A DNA stretch of 64,000 bases from NCBI RefSeq assembly GCF_000317045.1, contig NC_019703.1, forward strand, positions 4,286,934 through 4,350,933, in the 5' to 3' direction. Each line of letters starts with the position of its first letter. The first letter of the stretch is position 1. The notes below the pieces were generated by a model. It was not told the DNA's origin, did no database searches, and worked only from the letters and a program-made list of their open reading frames with translations. Origin of the DNA: Geitlerinema sp. PCC 7407 (GTDB taxonomy: Bacteria > Cyanobacteriota > Cyanobacteriia > PCC-7407). The translations under genes were made by a program, and so were the position numbers. Positions 39,073 through 49,120 of this stretch are shown one piece after another.

Positions 39073-39439
39073 AGGTCATTAGCCAAACCATCATAGCAAA
39101 GCTCTCCGGGCGCGACACACCCTTGCTTCAGGAATTGTGGAACATTTTGTAAAGGCTGCGGTCAGAAAAGCTTGAAACTGGACGGAACGCAGCGTTTTGC
39201 ACACTGATAGAGAAAAGTCGGGCGATCGCCGATTGGCGGGGCCTCGAATCGGCTATGATTGCCGAAAAATCATCTGTCAGGCTGTCTTTCCGTCGCTGCT
39301 CTCTTTTTGGGCGATCGCGTTTTGTTTTTAGGCCGATCGGACGGTCCTGCTGCTCCATTCAGGCACTGCTCCGGCGCGACTCAAACCGTTTCTCAGGCGC
39401 GATCGCGGCTCATCTCCGCGTATTCTAGAGGCTCTCGCT
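39073..39439. other. Spacer between tRNA-Leu and the Omp85 gene
   Basis: This 367-bp divergent spacer holds the tRNA-Leu promoter at its left side and should hold the Omp85 promoter. A TATGAT at 39254-39259 facing right is a candidate -10, without a good -35. HIP1 copies are present; no other structure stands out. Confidence 0.45.
39085..39120 (-). promoter_or_regulatory. Probable tRNA-Leu promoter
   Basis: On the minus strand, TTTGCTATGATGG provides a -10 box TATGAT (39090-39095), placed so that transcription would start about 10 bases before the tRNA. The -35 is weak (around GTGTCG), so recognition may rest on the -10 region. Confidence 0.45.
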
Positions 39440-41575
39440 ATGCGCGTTTCCACCGCCGCTCTTTTGACGATGACCGCTGCTGCTGGCTGCTTGGCCACGC
39501 CAGCGGAGGCCAGCCCTGCGACGCTCGCGGCTTTGGATACAGCCCCAGCTCAGGCTGTCTCGCCATCACCGATTTCGCCAGCAATTTCGACGGCGATCGC
39601 CGAGCCCGAGACCCTAGCCGTGCAAGAATTTGCGGCTCCGACCGTCGTTGCGCAGGTCTACGGCACCTATCAAAGCGCAGCGCCTGAATCTGGGACGTCT
39701 CTTTCCCAAAACACCCCGACAACCACAGTCCCCACCACCGCCGAAACTTCTCAAACGCCCGCCAACGCCTTTCCACGGCCAGAACCAGCAGCAGAACCGG
39801 CGGCAGCACAAGCGGCCGCAGCGGACGGCACTGATTTGGCCTTGCTGACTGTCAGCGTCGAAGTCGTGGGCGCCGAGGGCGAGCTAGCGTCTTTGGTGCG
39901 GGACACGGTGCAGACGCGGCCCGGCGGCGAAACGAGCCAGGAGCAGATCCAGGCGGATATCCAGGCCCTGCGCAACACTGGTCTTTTTCGCTCGGTCGAA
40001 GCGTCCAGCCGCGACACCAATGAAGGGCTGATTGTGGTGTTCCAGGTGGACCCGATCACGGTGCAAAGCGTGCGAGTCGAAGGGGCGACGGTCCTCACGG
40101 ATGCGATCGCCGCTCAGCAGTTTCAGGCCCAAATCGGCCAAACCGTTGATCCGGCCCTGCTGCGGCGCGGGATCCAGGGCGTCGGCCGCTGGTACGCCGA
40201 CAATGGCTACACCCTGGCTCGCGTCTTGGCAGTCCGGCCCTCCACCAGCGGCGTGGTCACCCTAGAGGTGGCCGAGGGCGTCGTGGGCGAAGTCCGCCTC
40301 CGCTTCGTAGATGAGGAGGGCAGCCCCGTAGACGAAAATGGCGATCCGGTGGAAGGTCGGACGGACGAAGAATTTATTCGGCGCGAGATTCAGCTTCAGC
40401 CGGGCCAAGTCTTCCGGACGAAGGCTGCCCAAGAGGATCTGCGACGACTCTATGAGCTGGGGCTCTTCTCGGATGCCAATGTCTCCCTCGACGGCAACGC
40501 CAGCAACGTCATCGTTACCTACAACGTGTCCGAAACGCCTTCTCGGGCAGTGAATTTCGGCGGTGGCTATGACTCCAACACGGGGGTCTACGGGACCATT
40601 ACTTATAACGATCGCAACGTGAGCGGCACCGGCCAGCAGCTCAACACCAATGTCTTGATTGGCACCCGCGATTTTCAGTTTGACGGCCGCTTCTCTAGCC
40701 CCTACCGAGAAAGCAACCCCGATCGCCCGGGCTACAGCGTCAATGCCTTCCGTCGCCGCACGGTTTCTTCCACGTTCAACGACGAGGTGGATTTGCCCAA
40801 TGGAGATGATCCCCGCGAGGGTCGCTACGGCGGCGGCGTCAACCTGACTAAGCCCATTGGCGACGGCTGGCGCGGCACCCTGGGCCTCAACTACACCCGC
40901 ACCAGCATTCGCGATTCGGACGGCGAGCTGGCCCCCTTTGATGAGCTGGGCAACCGCCTGAGCTTTAGCGAGAACGGCATCGACGATCTGACGACGGTCT
41001 CTCTCTCGGCCTCCCGTGACGATCGCGACAATCCGCGCAACCCGACCTCTGGCTCAGCGCTGACCCTCAGTACGGAGCAGTCGATCCCCCTGGGTGAGGG
41101 CAATATTTTGATGAATCGCGTCCGGGCCGACTACTCATACTATTTGCCGGTGACCTGGCTGGACTCGGGGGACGAAGACGATCGCGAGGTCTTGGCCTTC
41201 AACTTGCAGGGGGGAACGACCCTCGGCGATCTGCCGCCCTACCAAGCCTTCAACCTGGGCGGGACAAACTCGGTGCGGGGCTACGGCTCGGGGGATGTGG
41301 GCAGCGGCCGCAGCTATATCCTGGGCTCCGCAGAGTATCGCTTCCCGGTGTTTGATCCGGTGGGGGCGGTGGTGTTTCTGGACTTTGCCAGCGACTTGGG
41401 CTCGGGAGATACGGTGCCCGGAGAACCGGCGGAGGTGCGCGGCAAGCCGGGAAGTGGCGTTGGCTACGGCTTCGGCGTGCGGGTGAAGTCGCCGGTGGGC
41501 CTGATCCGCGCGGACTACGGCTTCAATGACGATGGGGAAGGCCGTCTGCACGTGGGCATTGGCCAGAAGTTCTAG
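39440..41575 (+). CDS. Omp85/BamA-family outer-membrane assembly protein
   Basis: The 711-residue protein inserts beta-barrel proteins in the outer membrane and is the cyanobacterial relative of plastid Toc75. An N-terminal signal peptide is followed by an unusual Pro/Ala/Thr-rich linker (about residues 25-130). Three POTRA domains come next (about 130-205, 205-300, 300-395; for instance QADIQALRNTGLFRSVEA and AQEDLRRLYELGLFSDANV). The C-terminal half is the 16-strand barrel, with the diagnostic NSVRGYGSG of loop L6 and a terminal Phe (IGQKF). Three POTRAs is the usual number in cyanobacteria. It is monocistronic and its promoter lies next to the tRNA-Leu gene. Confidence 0.94.
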   Translation: MRVSTAALLTMTAAAGCLATPAEASPATLAALDTAPAQAVSPSPISPAISTAIAEPETLAVQEFAAPTVVAQVYGTYQSAAPESGTSLSQNTPTTTVPTTAETSQTPANAFPRPEPAAEPAAAQAAAADGTDLALLTVSVEVVGAEGELASLVRDTVQTRPGGETSQEQIQADIQALRNTGLFRSVEASSRDTNEGLIVVFQVDPITVQSVRVEGATVLTDAIAAQQFQAQIGQTVDPALLRRGIQGVGRWYADNGYTLARVLAVRPSTSGVVTLEVAEGVVGEVRLRFVDEEGSPVDENGDPVEGRTDEEFIRREIQLQPGQVFRTKAAQEDLRRLYELGLFSDANVSLDGNASNVIVTYNVSETPSRAVNFGGGYDSNTGVYGTITYNDRNVSGTGQQLNTNVLIGTRDFQFDGRFSSPYRESNPDRPGYSVNAFRRRTVSSTFNDEVDLPNGDDPREGRYGGGVNLTKPIGDGWRGTLGLNYTRTSIRDSDGELAPFDELGNRLSFSENGIDDLTTVSLSASRDDRDNPRNPTSGSALTLSTEQSIPLGEGNILMNRVRADYSYYLPVTWLDSGDEDDREVLAFNLQGGTTLGDLPPYQAFNLGGTNSVRGYGSGDVGSGRSYILGSAEYRFPVFDPVGAVVFLDFASDLGSGDTVPGEPAEVRGKPGSGVGYGFGVRVKSPVGLIRADYGFNDDGEGRLHVGIGQKF

Positions 41576-41799
41576 GAGCGGATGGTTTCGCTGATCCCCA
41601 AAGAGTCAGCAAGTTTTTGGGAAACGGGGGCTGTCGCCGCTGAAGTTCTGAGGATGCGGGCGATCGCCGCTTTGGCTACTCGATCTACAGGCGCTGTGGA
41701 AGTCAGTAGCATTGTATTGTTGTGAAGAACTTTTGCGATGGCGGGCGATCGCGGGCATGACTGCTCGTCCCGGCATCCCGTGTCCTGGGAGAGTGCGCG

Positions 41800-43272
41800 A
41801 TGAACTCTTTGGTCGGTCAAACCCTGCAAAACGGCAAGTACACGCTCCAGGAAGAAATCGGGCGTGGTGGCTTTGGCGTGACGTACAAGGCAACCCACCA
41901 TTATTTGGGTCAGTGGGTGGTGATCAAAACCCTCAATGAAGGGATGCACAACCACCCTGATTTTCAGGCGTCAGAACAAAAGTTTCAGGACGAGGCGCGA
42001 CGCCTAGCGGCCTGTAGCCATCCCAATATCGTGCGGGTGAGCGACTTCTTTATCGAAGGCGGCCTGCCCTACATGGTGATGGACTATATTCCAGGCCCCA
42101 CCCTCGACAAGCTGGTTTTTCCCAATAATCCGCTGCCCGAGGCGCTGGCAGTCCACTACAGCCGCCAGATCGGGGCGGCGCTCCAGGCCGTTCACCAAAA
42201 TGGCTTGCTCCATCGGGATGTGAAGCCGCAAAACGTGATTTTGCGGGAGGGCACTCAGGATGTGGTGCTGATTGACTTTGGCATCGCGCGGGAGTTTTCG
42301 CCCAATGTGACCCAGGTGCACACGAGCATGGTGTCGGCGGGCTATGCGCCCATCGAGCAGTATCTGACGAAGGCGAAGTATACGCCTGCCAGTGATGTGT
42401 ATGGGCTGGCGGCGACGCTGTATGCGCTGGTGACGGCCCAAGTGCCAGTGGCGTCGATCCTGCGCGATCGCCAGCCCCTGGCAATGCCCCGCAGCATCAA
42501 TCCCCAGCTGAGCCCGGCCCTGGAGCAGGCGATCTTGCGGGGAATGGCGATGGAGGTAGACCAGCGCCCGCCCACGATGGATGCGTGGCTGGCGCTGCTG
42601 CCAGCGACCGGCGTGGCAGCGGGCGCGATGAAAGGGGAAACCCGCACTCAGACGGCGGCCACGGTGCCGGTGATGCCGCGCCGGCCAGCGCCGCCGCGAT
42701 CGCCCGCAGCGACCCGCGCCGCCGCACCGAAGCCTCGCACGGCTGCGCCGCCCCGGCGATCGCCCTCGCCTGCCGCGCCGCGCCGCACGGGCGATCCGGC
42801 GTCGTTTCCCATGGCGCTGTTTGGCCTGATTGCCCTGGCGGTGATCATTGGATCGGCGATCGCCGCGTTCCAGATTCAGCGCGATCGCCCCTCAGCACCC
42901 TCGCCCTCACCCGCCCCCGAGACTCCCAGCAGCGAGCCCAGCCCGTCGATCGCGCCGCCGATCGATTTGGCGCCGCCCGAGCCCAGCGAGTCTCCAAGCC
43001 CTGAGCCCAGCGTACCGCCCGAGCCCTCACCCCCTTCGCCGGAACCCAGCGAGTCTCCTTCACCGAGTCCCGAACCAACCGCCTCCCCCAGTCCAGAGCC
43101 CACGGTTTCGCCGTCCCCCGAGCCCGTCGAGGAAAGTCCTGCGCCCGAGCCCAGCCCCGAACCGCCCGTCGAGCCAGTGCCGCCCGAGCCCGAACCAGTG
43201 CCCCCTGAGGTAGTCAATCCCGAACCGGTAGAGCCAGCACCTCCTCCCGCTGAGCCCCAGCCGCCGGTCTAG
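41800..43272 (+). CDS. Membrane-bound Ser/Thr protein kinase with Pro-rich tail
   Basis: A Hanks-type kinase: glycine loop [11 protein letters not shown], Lys43 in WVVIKTL, Glu65 in FQDEARRL, catalytic HRDVKPQN (Asp140), DFG (Asp159) and an activation segment [10 protein letters not shown]. The kinase domain spans about 10-275. A basic, Ala/Pro/Arg-rich linker leads to one transmembrane helix (about 330-350). The last 135 residues are repeats of PSPEPSxSPSPEP type, a rigid extracytoplasmic stalk rather than PASTA domains. The start has a GGGAGAG site. The stop overlaps that of the convergent REC/kinase gene by 4 bp. Substrates are unknown. Confidence 0.93.
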   Translation: MNSLVGQTLQNGKYTLQEEIGRGGFGVTYKATHHYLGQWVVIKTLNEGMHNHPDFQASEQKFQDEARRLAACSHPNIVRVSDFFIEGGLPYMVMDYIPGPTLDKLVFPNNPLPEALAVHYSRQIGAALQAVHQNGLLHRDVKPQNVILREGTQDVVLIDFGIAREFSPNVTQVHTSMVSAGYAPIEQYLTKAKYTPASDVYGLAATLYALVTAQVPVASILRDRQPLAMPRSINPQLSPALEQAILRGMAMEVDQRPPTMDAWLALLPATGVAAGAMKGETRTQTAATVPVMPRRPAPPRSPAATRAAAPKPRTAAPPRRSPSPAAPRRTGDPASFPMALFGLIALAVIIGSAIAAFQIQRDRPSAPSPSPAPETPSSEPSPSIAPPIDLAPPEPSESPSPEPSVPPEPSPPSPEPSESPSPSPEPTASPSPEPTVSPSPEPVEESPAPEPSPEPPVEPVPPEPEPVPPEVVNPEPVEPAPPPAEPQPPV

Positions 43273-44531
43273 GCTGCTGACGTGGCAGCCTGGCCAAGGG
43301 GAATCTGGATCACAAACTCGGTGGTGCTGGGCGGCGTGGTCTGACAGCGAATCACGCCTTGGTGCTGCTGGACCACGATTTGGTAGCTGATGGCCAGCCC
43401 CATCCCCACCCCTTGGCCCACCGGTTTGGTGGTGAAGAAGGGATCAAACATGTGGGCCTGGACCTGCTGGGGGGGCAGCGGGCCATTGTTGCCGATGCAG
43501 AGGGTGGCGTAGCGATCGCCCCTTGGGCTGTCGCGCAGGGAGGTCGAGATCCAGATTTGCGGCTCCCGGAAATTCGCGTCCTTTTTGCAGCGCTCCTCCA
43601 AGGCGTCAATGGCGTTCGTGAGCACATTCAAAAAGACCTGGTTGAGATCTTTGGCGTAGCACTCGACGAGGGGTAGGGCGCTGTAGTCCCGATGGAGGGC
43701 GATCGCAGGGCGGCCATTGGCCTGAAAGCGATGCTGCAACATCAGCAGCGTCGTTTCGATACTGTCATTGAGATTAACGGGCTTGAGGTCCGCTTCATCT
43801 AGGAGCGAAAACCGACGCAGCGACTGCACAATGTCCTGCACCCGAGTCGCGCCGGAATGCATAGAGGTCATCAAGCGCACGGCGTCTTGCTGCACAAAGG
43901 TCGGATCAAAGTCCTGGAGCTTCCGCTGAAGCTGAGGCCCTGGCTGGGGAACTTCGGCCTGATATAGAGTCAGCAGCTCGATCAAGTCTTCAACGTAGCC
44001 CCGTAGGTGGGGCAGATTGCCCAAGATAAACGTGATGGGATTGTTGATTTCGTGGGCGATGCCGGCCACCATCTGCCCGAGGCTCGACATTTTCTCGGTT
44101 TGGACCAGGCGGGCCTGGGTTTGCTGCAAGTCCTGAAGGGCTTGGTTCAACCGCTGGTTGGCCTGGCTCAGGCGCAAGCCCGCCCGCACCCGCGCCAGCA
44201 GCTCCTGAATTTCGACCGGTTTGGCCAAGAAGTCGTCCGCCCCGGCGTCTAAGCCCTGAATGCGATCGTCGAGCTGCTCGCGGGCCGTGAGCAGGATAAA
44301 GAACGTCGCCGAGAGCTGAGGCTCGCACTTTAGGGCATGGCACAGAGACAACCCGTCCATTTCCGGCATCACCCAGTCGGAGATCACAAGATCGGGCTGC
44401 CACTGCAGAGCGGTGGCAAAACCTTCTTGTCCATCACTCACAACTCGCACGCAGTGCCCATCTTCTTCGAGGGCGCTCTGCAAAATCATTTGAGTGGTGA
44501 TGTCATCATCGACAACTAAAACTTTGGACAT
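43269..44531 (-). CDS. Response-regulator/histidine-kinase fusion (REC-HisKA-HATPase)
   Basis: The 420-residue protein begins with a receiver domain (acidic pair VVDDD; phosphoacceptor Asp52 in [12 protein letters not shown]; Lys104 in FLAKPVE). A coiled linker follows, then a HisKA domain with His160 in [12 protein letters not shown] and an ATPase domain ([23 protein letters not shown]). Such REC-kinases are phosphorylated by an upstream kinase. The hybrid kinase gene ends 22 bp before this start on the same strand, so it is the natural partner. No membrane segment. No DNA-binding output is encoded nearby. Confidence 0.93.
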   Translation of the reverse strand: MSKVLVVDDDITTQMILQSALEEDGHCVRVVSDGQEGFATALQWQPDLVISDWVMPEMDGLSLCHALKCEPQLSATFFILLTAREQLDDRIQGLDAGADDFLAKPVEIQELLARVRAGLRLSQANQRLNQALQDLQQTQARLVQTEKMSSLGQMVAGIAHEINNPITFILGNLPHLRGYVEDLIELLTLYQAEVPQPGPQLQRKLQDFDPTFVQQDAVRLMTSMHSGATRVQDIVQSLRRFSLLDEADLKPVNLNDSIETTLLMLQHRFQANGRPAIALHRDYSALPLVECYAKDLNQVFLNVLTNAIDALEERCKKDANFREPQIWISTSLRDSPRGDRYATLCIGNNGPLPPQQVQAHMFDPFFTTKPVGQGVGMGLAISYQIVVQQHQGVIRCQTTPPSTTEFVIQIPLGQAATSAA

Positions 44532-44553
44532 ACCGACGGGTTGTTGCTCCTGC

Positions 44554-47500
44554 TCAGGATGGTAAATGGGTTTGAATCCAAGACTCTAGGGCTGCTAGCT
44601 GGGATTCGATGCGCGCCAGAAGCTCAGCCGTGCCTGCACTCTGGCGATCGCGCACGCAGATCTCCAAGTCGCGGGCGATCGCCGCCAGCTCCGTCATTCC
44701 GACATTGGCGCTCGAGCCCTTGATCCGGTGGGCGTACTGCGCCACCTGCTCAAAATTGGCCTCGGCGATCGCCTGGCGCAGCAGCGGCAGCTCCTCCAGA
44801 GACTTCGCCAAAAAAGCCGTCAGCAGCTTGCGCTCAAACTCCGCTCGTCCCTTGGAGACCGATCGCAACCGCTGGAGATTGATCACCCCAGTCGGCTCCT
44901 CTGGATGCGCTGCCTCTGGCAGCTCGGGCGATCGCGCCTCCTCCAGCGGCTCAGAGCGATCCGACAGCGCGATCGCTTTCCGAGAATTGGCTCCATTCTG
45001 AGTTTTCACCCCTCTGGACCGATACACCTCCTCCGAGGGACCGATCCACAGATTATTTGCAGCGCGCTGGCGAACGCGAGTCCCCCAGTACTGCAGCAGC
45101 CGCGCCAGATCCGCCTGGTCCACCGGCTTACTGATATAGTCATCCATCCCCGCCGCCAGACACTTTTCGCGGTCCGTCGGCATCGCGTGAGCCGTCAGCG
45201 CGATCACCACCATCCGGCGCTGATCTCCCTCCCGCTCCCGCAGTAGCCGAGTCGTGGCGTAGCCATCCAAGACCGGCATCTGGCAGTCCATCAAAATCAA
45301 ATCGCAGGTCTCTTTTTCCAGATACTCCAGCGCCTCCTGGCCGTGGCTCACCACCGCCGGGCTATAGCCAAACTCCTCCAGCTGATGCAAAATCACCTGC
45401 TGATTGATCGGGTGGTCCTCCACCAGCAAAATCTTCAGGTCCGATCGCTCCACCGCCACCGGCGACACCACCGGCACCGGCACATCGCAGCGCTGCCCCG
45501 CCAAATCATCCGTAATGCGGCGCGCCACCGCCGTCAGCAAACTATCAAACAGCCGCGAGGGCCGCACCGGCTTGATCAAAAAGCTCGAAATGCCCTCCAA
45601 TAGCAGCTGCTCCGCGCGATCGCGCTGATAGATCGACGTCATCAGCACCACCTTCGTCTCCGCCAGCGCCTCCTCTTGGCGAATCGTCTCCACCAGCAAA
45701 TCCCCCTCCCCCGCCAGCAGCTGATGATCCACAATCAGCGCATCGTAGGGAGTTCCCGCCTCCACCGCCTGCCGCAGCGTTTGCAGCGCCTCCGCTCCCG
45801 TCTCCACCTCCCCGATCTCCATCCCCCAAGCCTGGGTCAGGTAGCGAATCGACTGGCGGACCACCGCGCTTCCATCCGCAATCAGCAGCCGCAAATCCGT
45901 CAGGCCCCGGGGCAGACGCGTCACCGGGGGCAGCGTCACCGGTCGACCAAAGGTCGCGCTGAACCAGAACGTCGACCCCTGGCCCAGCTCGCTTTCCACC
46001 CCAATTTCTCCCCCCATCAGCTGCACCAGCTGCTGAGAAATCGCCAGCCCCAGACCGGTCCCCTCAAAGGGGCGCGTGAGGGACGCATCCACCTGGGAAA
46101 AGGACTGAAACAGTCGCTGCTGACCTTCCGGTGAGATTCCGATCCCCGTATCCGTCACGCTAAAGCGCAGAACCGCCTGCTGGGGCCAGGTAGCCTCCAG
46201 ATTCACCCGCAAGACCACATCCCCTTGGGAGGTGAACTTGATCGCGTTGCTCATCAAGTTGAGCAGGACCTGGCGCAATCGGCCCGGATCGCCCTGGATC
46301 TGGCGAGGCACCGCCTGGTCCACCAAAATGGCGATTTCCAGGCGCTTCTCGGCGGCCTGAGTCGACAGCAAATTAACCACCATTTCCAGGCAGTCATCGA
46401 GATCAAAATCCAGCTTGTCCAGCTGCATTTCCCCAGCTTCGAGCTTGGAGAAATCCAGGATGTCATTGATGATGGCCAGCAGATGCTCGGCGCTGGTGCA
46501 GATCGCCTGCACAAAGTCCTGCTGCTTGGGGGTGAGGTCCGTTTTGCGCAAAAGGCCGGCCATGCCCAGCACGCCATTCATGGGGGTGCGAATCTCGTGG
46601 CTCATGTTGGCCAAGAACTGAGACTTGAGGCGGGCGTGCTCGAAGGCAGCTTCGCGCGCCTTTACCAGTTCATCGATGCAGTCGACCGCCAGGATAATGC
46701 CGCCGATAGCGCCCTCTGGTCCTTCCCACGGATGAATGGCCCAGCGCGTGTAGTGCTTCGAGCCATCGGGATAAATCATCGTGTCTTCGCTACTGCGAAT
46801 GATTTCGCCCGCGAGGGCGCGCTGATGAATGGCAAGCCAAGCGTCGGGATGATGGGGAAACAGGTCGTAGTGGCTGCGGCCAATCAGGTCAGTTTCTTCT
46901 AGGCCATAGTCTGTGAGCCACTTTTGGCTGTAGGCGATGTAGCGCATGTCGGTGTCGAACATGGCCATGGCCACTGGGGCGCTGGAGATGATGGCGCGCA
47001 GCTGCTGGCGTTCTCGCTGGAGGGCGATTTCGGCGAGTTTGCGCTGGGTGATGTCGTGCATGACGCCGACGGCACCGATTTTGCGGCCTTCACTGTCGCA
47101 CAAGGGGTCGCCGTTGGCGAGGATGTAGCGCAGGGGCTGGTTAGCGGCGGCGATGACCATTTCGGCACCACGAACAGACTCACCCTGGAAGGCACGCACG
47201 AGGGGAATGTTTTCGGTGGGGAGAGGGGTGATACCGTCAGAGCAGCGCAAGTCGTAGTAGTCAGACCAACGCTCGGCGGGGATGTCGCGGGGGTCGGTGC
47301 CGTGCCACTCACGGGCAACGCGGTTGAAGAGGGAGAGCTGACCTGTGGCGTCGCAGGCAACGAGGGCTTCGGAGAAGCTTTCGACCATGGCGCGCCGAAA
47401 TTCTTGCTCGTGATGAAGGGCGTCTTCGGTAGCTCGGCGCTGAGTGATGTCGCGGGCGGCGGCGTAGATGCGCTGTTCGCTGGGAACGGCGACGAGGTTC

Positions 47501-48477
47501 CAGGCGAGCCAGCGATAGGAGCCGTCGCGGTGACGGCAGCGGTTTTCGAGGGTGCTGCTGCGATCGCCCGCAAGCAGACCCTCGATGGACTGGAGGGTGC
47601 GATCGAGGTCTTCTGGATGGATCAGGTCGGGCCAGGAGAGGGCACACAGCTCGCTGAGGCGATAGCCCAGGGTTTCTTGGGCGGCGGGGTTGGCCAGGAT
47701 GAAGGCGCCCTCGAAGGTGGCGATCGCCATGAGATCTTGGGAAAGTTCAAAGATGCGATTTTTGGCGTCGAGGTCGCGATCGAGATGGCGCATGAGGACG
47801 GCGACCATCGCGGAGACCAGGACGCCAATCACGGCGATCGCCCCGACAATGGCCCAGGCCGCCTGACGCTGGTAAGCCAAATCCTGCTGCCGAGTCGCCA
47901 GGAGGCGAGTTTCCTGGGCCATAAAGGCGTCGATGGCTTGCCGAGCCCGATCCATCGCGTTTTTGCTTTCTTTGAGCGATCGCTCTAGGCGCTGAAACTC
48001 CACCACGCTGCCCAGCTCAGCGTCAATGCTTTGTAGGGTGTCCAGATTGACTGCCAGCTCCTTGAGAACCACCGCCGTCTCGGCTTCAATGGTGGCCAGA
48101 TTGCGCATCTGCTGAGGATTGTTCGTCACCATTCCCTGCAGCTGGGCCAGCAAACGCGGAATTTCGAGTTTTGCGCGCTCGTAGGGCTCCAGGAACTCTG
48201 CCTGCCGAGTCAGGTCATAGCCTCGTACGCTCGTTTCAGCATCCAGCAGGGACGCAAGCAGTTGATTGGTCTCGACCCGAATCATCTGGGTGTGATCGAC
48301 CCAGTGCTCGATGTCTGCGGCTCGCAAATGCAGCCAGCCAAAGGTCGTTAAGGCGGTGACCAAAGAGGCGATCGGAACCGCAGCCAAAACGATTCCCCGA
48401 TGACGACGCAGAACCGTGGCAATAAAAGTGGGGACAAGCTGTTTTCGCTTCATTCGGGGTAAGGAGGAGGAGCGCAC
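44554..48477 (-). CDS. Hybrid sensor kinase (CHASE3, PAS x3, HisKA, HATPase, REC x2, HPt)
   Basis: A 1307-residue phosphorelay protein. Two membrane helices (about 28-50 and 207-229) flank a CHASE3-like sensor (DAETSVRGYDLT). Three PAS domains follow (about 240-350, 360-480, 490-605). His627 lies in ANMSHEIRTPM, followed by the ATPase core (NLMSNAIKFT, GTGLGLAIS). A first receiver (about 880-1000) keeps the Asp in ALIVDHQLL but lacks the usual MPxMDG. A second receiver is canonical (LILMDCQMPVLDG), and a C-terminal HPt domain has YAHRIKGSSANVG. It carries a full relay in one chain. The first Met or the one eight residues later may be the start. Confidence 0.93.
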   Translation of the reverse strand: MRSSSLPRMKRKQLVPTFIATVLRRHRGIVLAAVPIASLVTALTTFGWLHLRAADIEHWVDHTQMIRVETNQLLASLLDAETSVRGYDLTRQAEFLEPYERAKLEIPRLLAQLQGMVTNNPQQMRNLATIEAETAVVLKELAVNLDTLQSIDAELGSVVEFQRLERSLKESKNAMDRARQAIDAFMAQETRLLATRQQDLAYQRQAAWAIVGAIAVIGVLVSAMVAVLMRHLDRDLDAKNRIFELSQDLMAIATFEGAFILANPAAQETLGYRLSELCALSWPDLIHPEDLDRTLQSIEGLLAGDRSSTLENRCRHRDGSYRWLAWNLVAVPSEQRIYAAARDITQRRATEDALHHEQEFRRAMVESFSEALVACDATGQLSLFNRVAREWHGTDPRDIPAERWSDYYDLRCSDGITPLPTENIPLVRAFQGESVRGAEMVIAAANQPLRYILANGDPLCDSEGRKIGAVGVMHDITQRKLAEIALQRERQQLRAIISSAPVAMAMFDTDMRYIAYSQKWLTDYGLEETDLIGRSHYDLFPHHPDAWLAIHQRALAGEIIRSSEDTMIYPDGSKHYTRWAIHPWEGPEGAIGGIILAVDCIDELVKAREAAFEHARLKSQFLANMSHEIRTPMNGVLGMAGLLRKTDLTPKQQDFVQAICTSAEHLLAIINDILDFSKLEAGEMQLDKLDFDLDDCLEMVVNLLSTQAAEKRLEIAILVDQAVPRQIQGDPGRLRQVLLNLMSNAIKFTSQGDVVLRVNLEATWPQQAVLRFSVTDTGIGISPEGQQRLFQSFSQVDASLTRPFEGTGLGLAISQQLVQLMGGEIGVESELGQGSTFWFSATFGRPVTLPPVTRLPRGLTDLRLLIADGSAVVRQSIRYLTQAWGMEIGEVETGAEALQTLRQAVEAGTPYDALIVDHQLLAGEGDLLVETIRQEEALAETKVVLMTSIYQRDRAEQLLLEGISSFLIKPVRPSRLFDSLLTAVARRITDDLAGQRCDVPVPVVSPVAVERSDLKILLVEDHPINQQVILHQLEEFGYSPAVVSHGQEALEYLEKETCDLILMDCQMPVLDGYATTRLLREREGDQRRMVVIALTAHAMPTDREKCLAAGMDDYISKPVDQADLARLLQYWGTRVRQRAANNLWIGPSEEVYRSRGVKTQNGANSRKAIALSDRSEPLEEARSPELPEAAHPEEPTGVINLQRLRSVSKGRAEFERKLLTAFLAKSLEELPLLRQAIAEANFEQVAQYAHRIKGSSANVGMTELAAIARDLEICVRDRQSAGTAELLARIESQLAALESWIQTHLPS

Positions 48478-49120
48478 GGTGGAGGGGGTGCCGGGAGAAA
48501 AGTCGGTGGACTTTATACCAAATTGATCCCCGTGAGGCCTTTAGACGGTCGACGTGGGATAAAAGGTTTATAAAACTTTTAAAAACTAAAATTCGCGTTG
48601 TGGCGATCGCTGAGCGCCACGCTCCCAAACCCCAAACCCCATTCAGGCCCAAGCGCTGGCCTCAGTATTCGCACGGATCGCCGTTTGCCAGGGAGGCACT
48701 AGCCTAGCGTTCGACAGAGCCGGTTCAATTCAGCAATTGCGTGTGCAAACTTGTACTGGGAGTAAGGGGCAATCGCAGAGGAATCAGCACCCTTTAATCG
48801 TTTCCCAAGCATTCAATTAGGCGATGTATTCAAAAAAACTTAAAACTTATCCTTACAAAATATTATGCTGCACTTTCTAACGAAAAGACGATCGGGAGTA
48901 GATTTCCGAGAAAATACGGTCCTGTAGCGCTTTGGGACTTTTTTTGCAAACATTTTGGGCGGTTTAGGCGCACCTCACAAAAACACTAGAAATTGCAAAA
49001 TTCGCCACTAAATGCTCATTTAATCGGCCAAAATGCCCCATGATCAAATTCGTCCTTGGGCGCGGGATAGGTGGGCAGCCCTGACTAGGAGATGTGGTTT
49101 CTCGGAGGTCTTATAGAGTC
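48478..49120. other. Spacer upstream of moeA and the hybrid kinase
   Basis: This 643-bp divergent spacer is AT-richer than its surroundings from about 48820 to 49060, with runs such as TTCAAAAAAACTTAAAACTTATCC. It should hold both promoters but no convincing -35/-10 pair was found. No RNA gene or molybdenum-cofactor riboswitch fold was recognised. Confidence 0.5.

Noticed and set aside
41576-41799. Possible regulatory RNA between the Omp85 and kinase genes
   Set aside because: No stable stem or known motif was seen in this spacer.
42870-43268. Repeat array considered as a CRISPR-like array
   Set aside because: The repeats are imperfect, in frame and encode a Pro/Ser/Glu-rich tail of the kinase; there are no regular spacers.
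46924-47988. 354-codon plus-strand frame inside the hybrid kinase
   Set aside because: Antisense to PAS-domain coding sequence; low-complexity Gly/Asp/Val composition.
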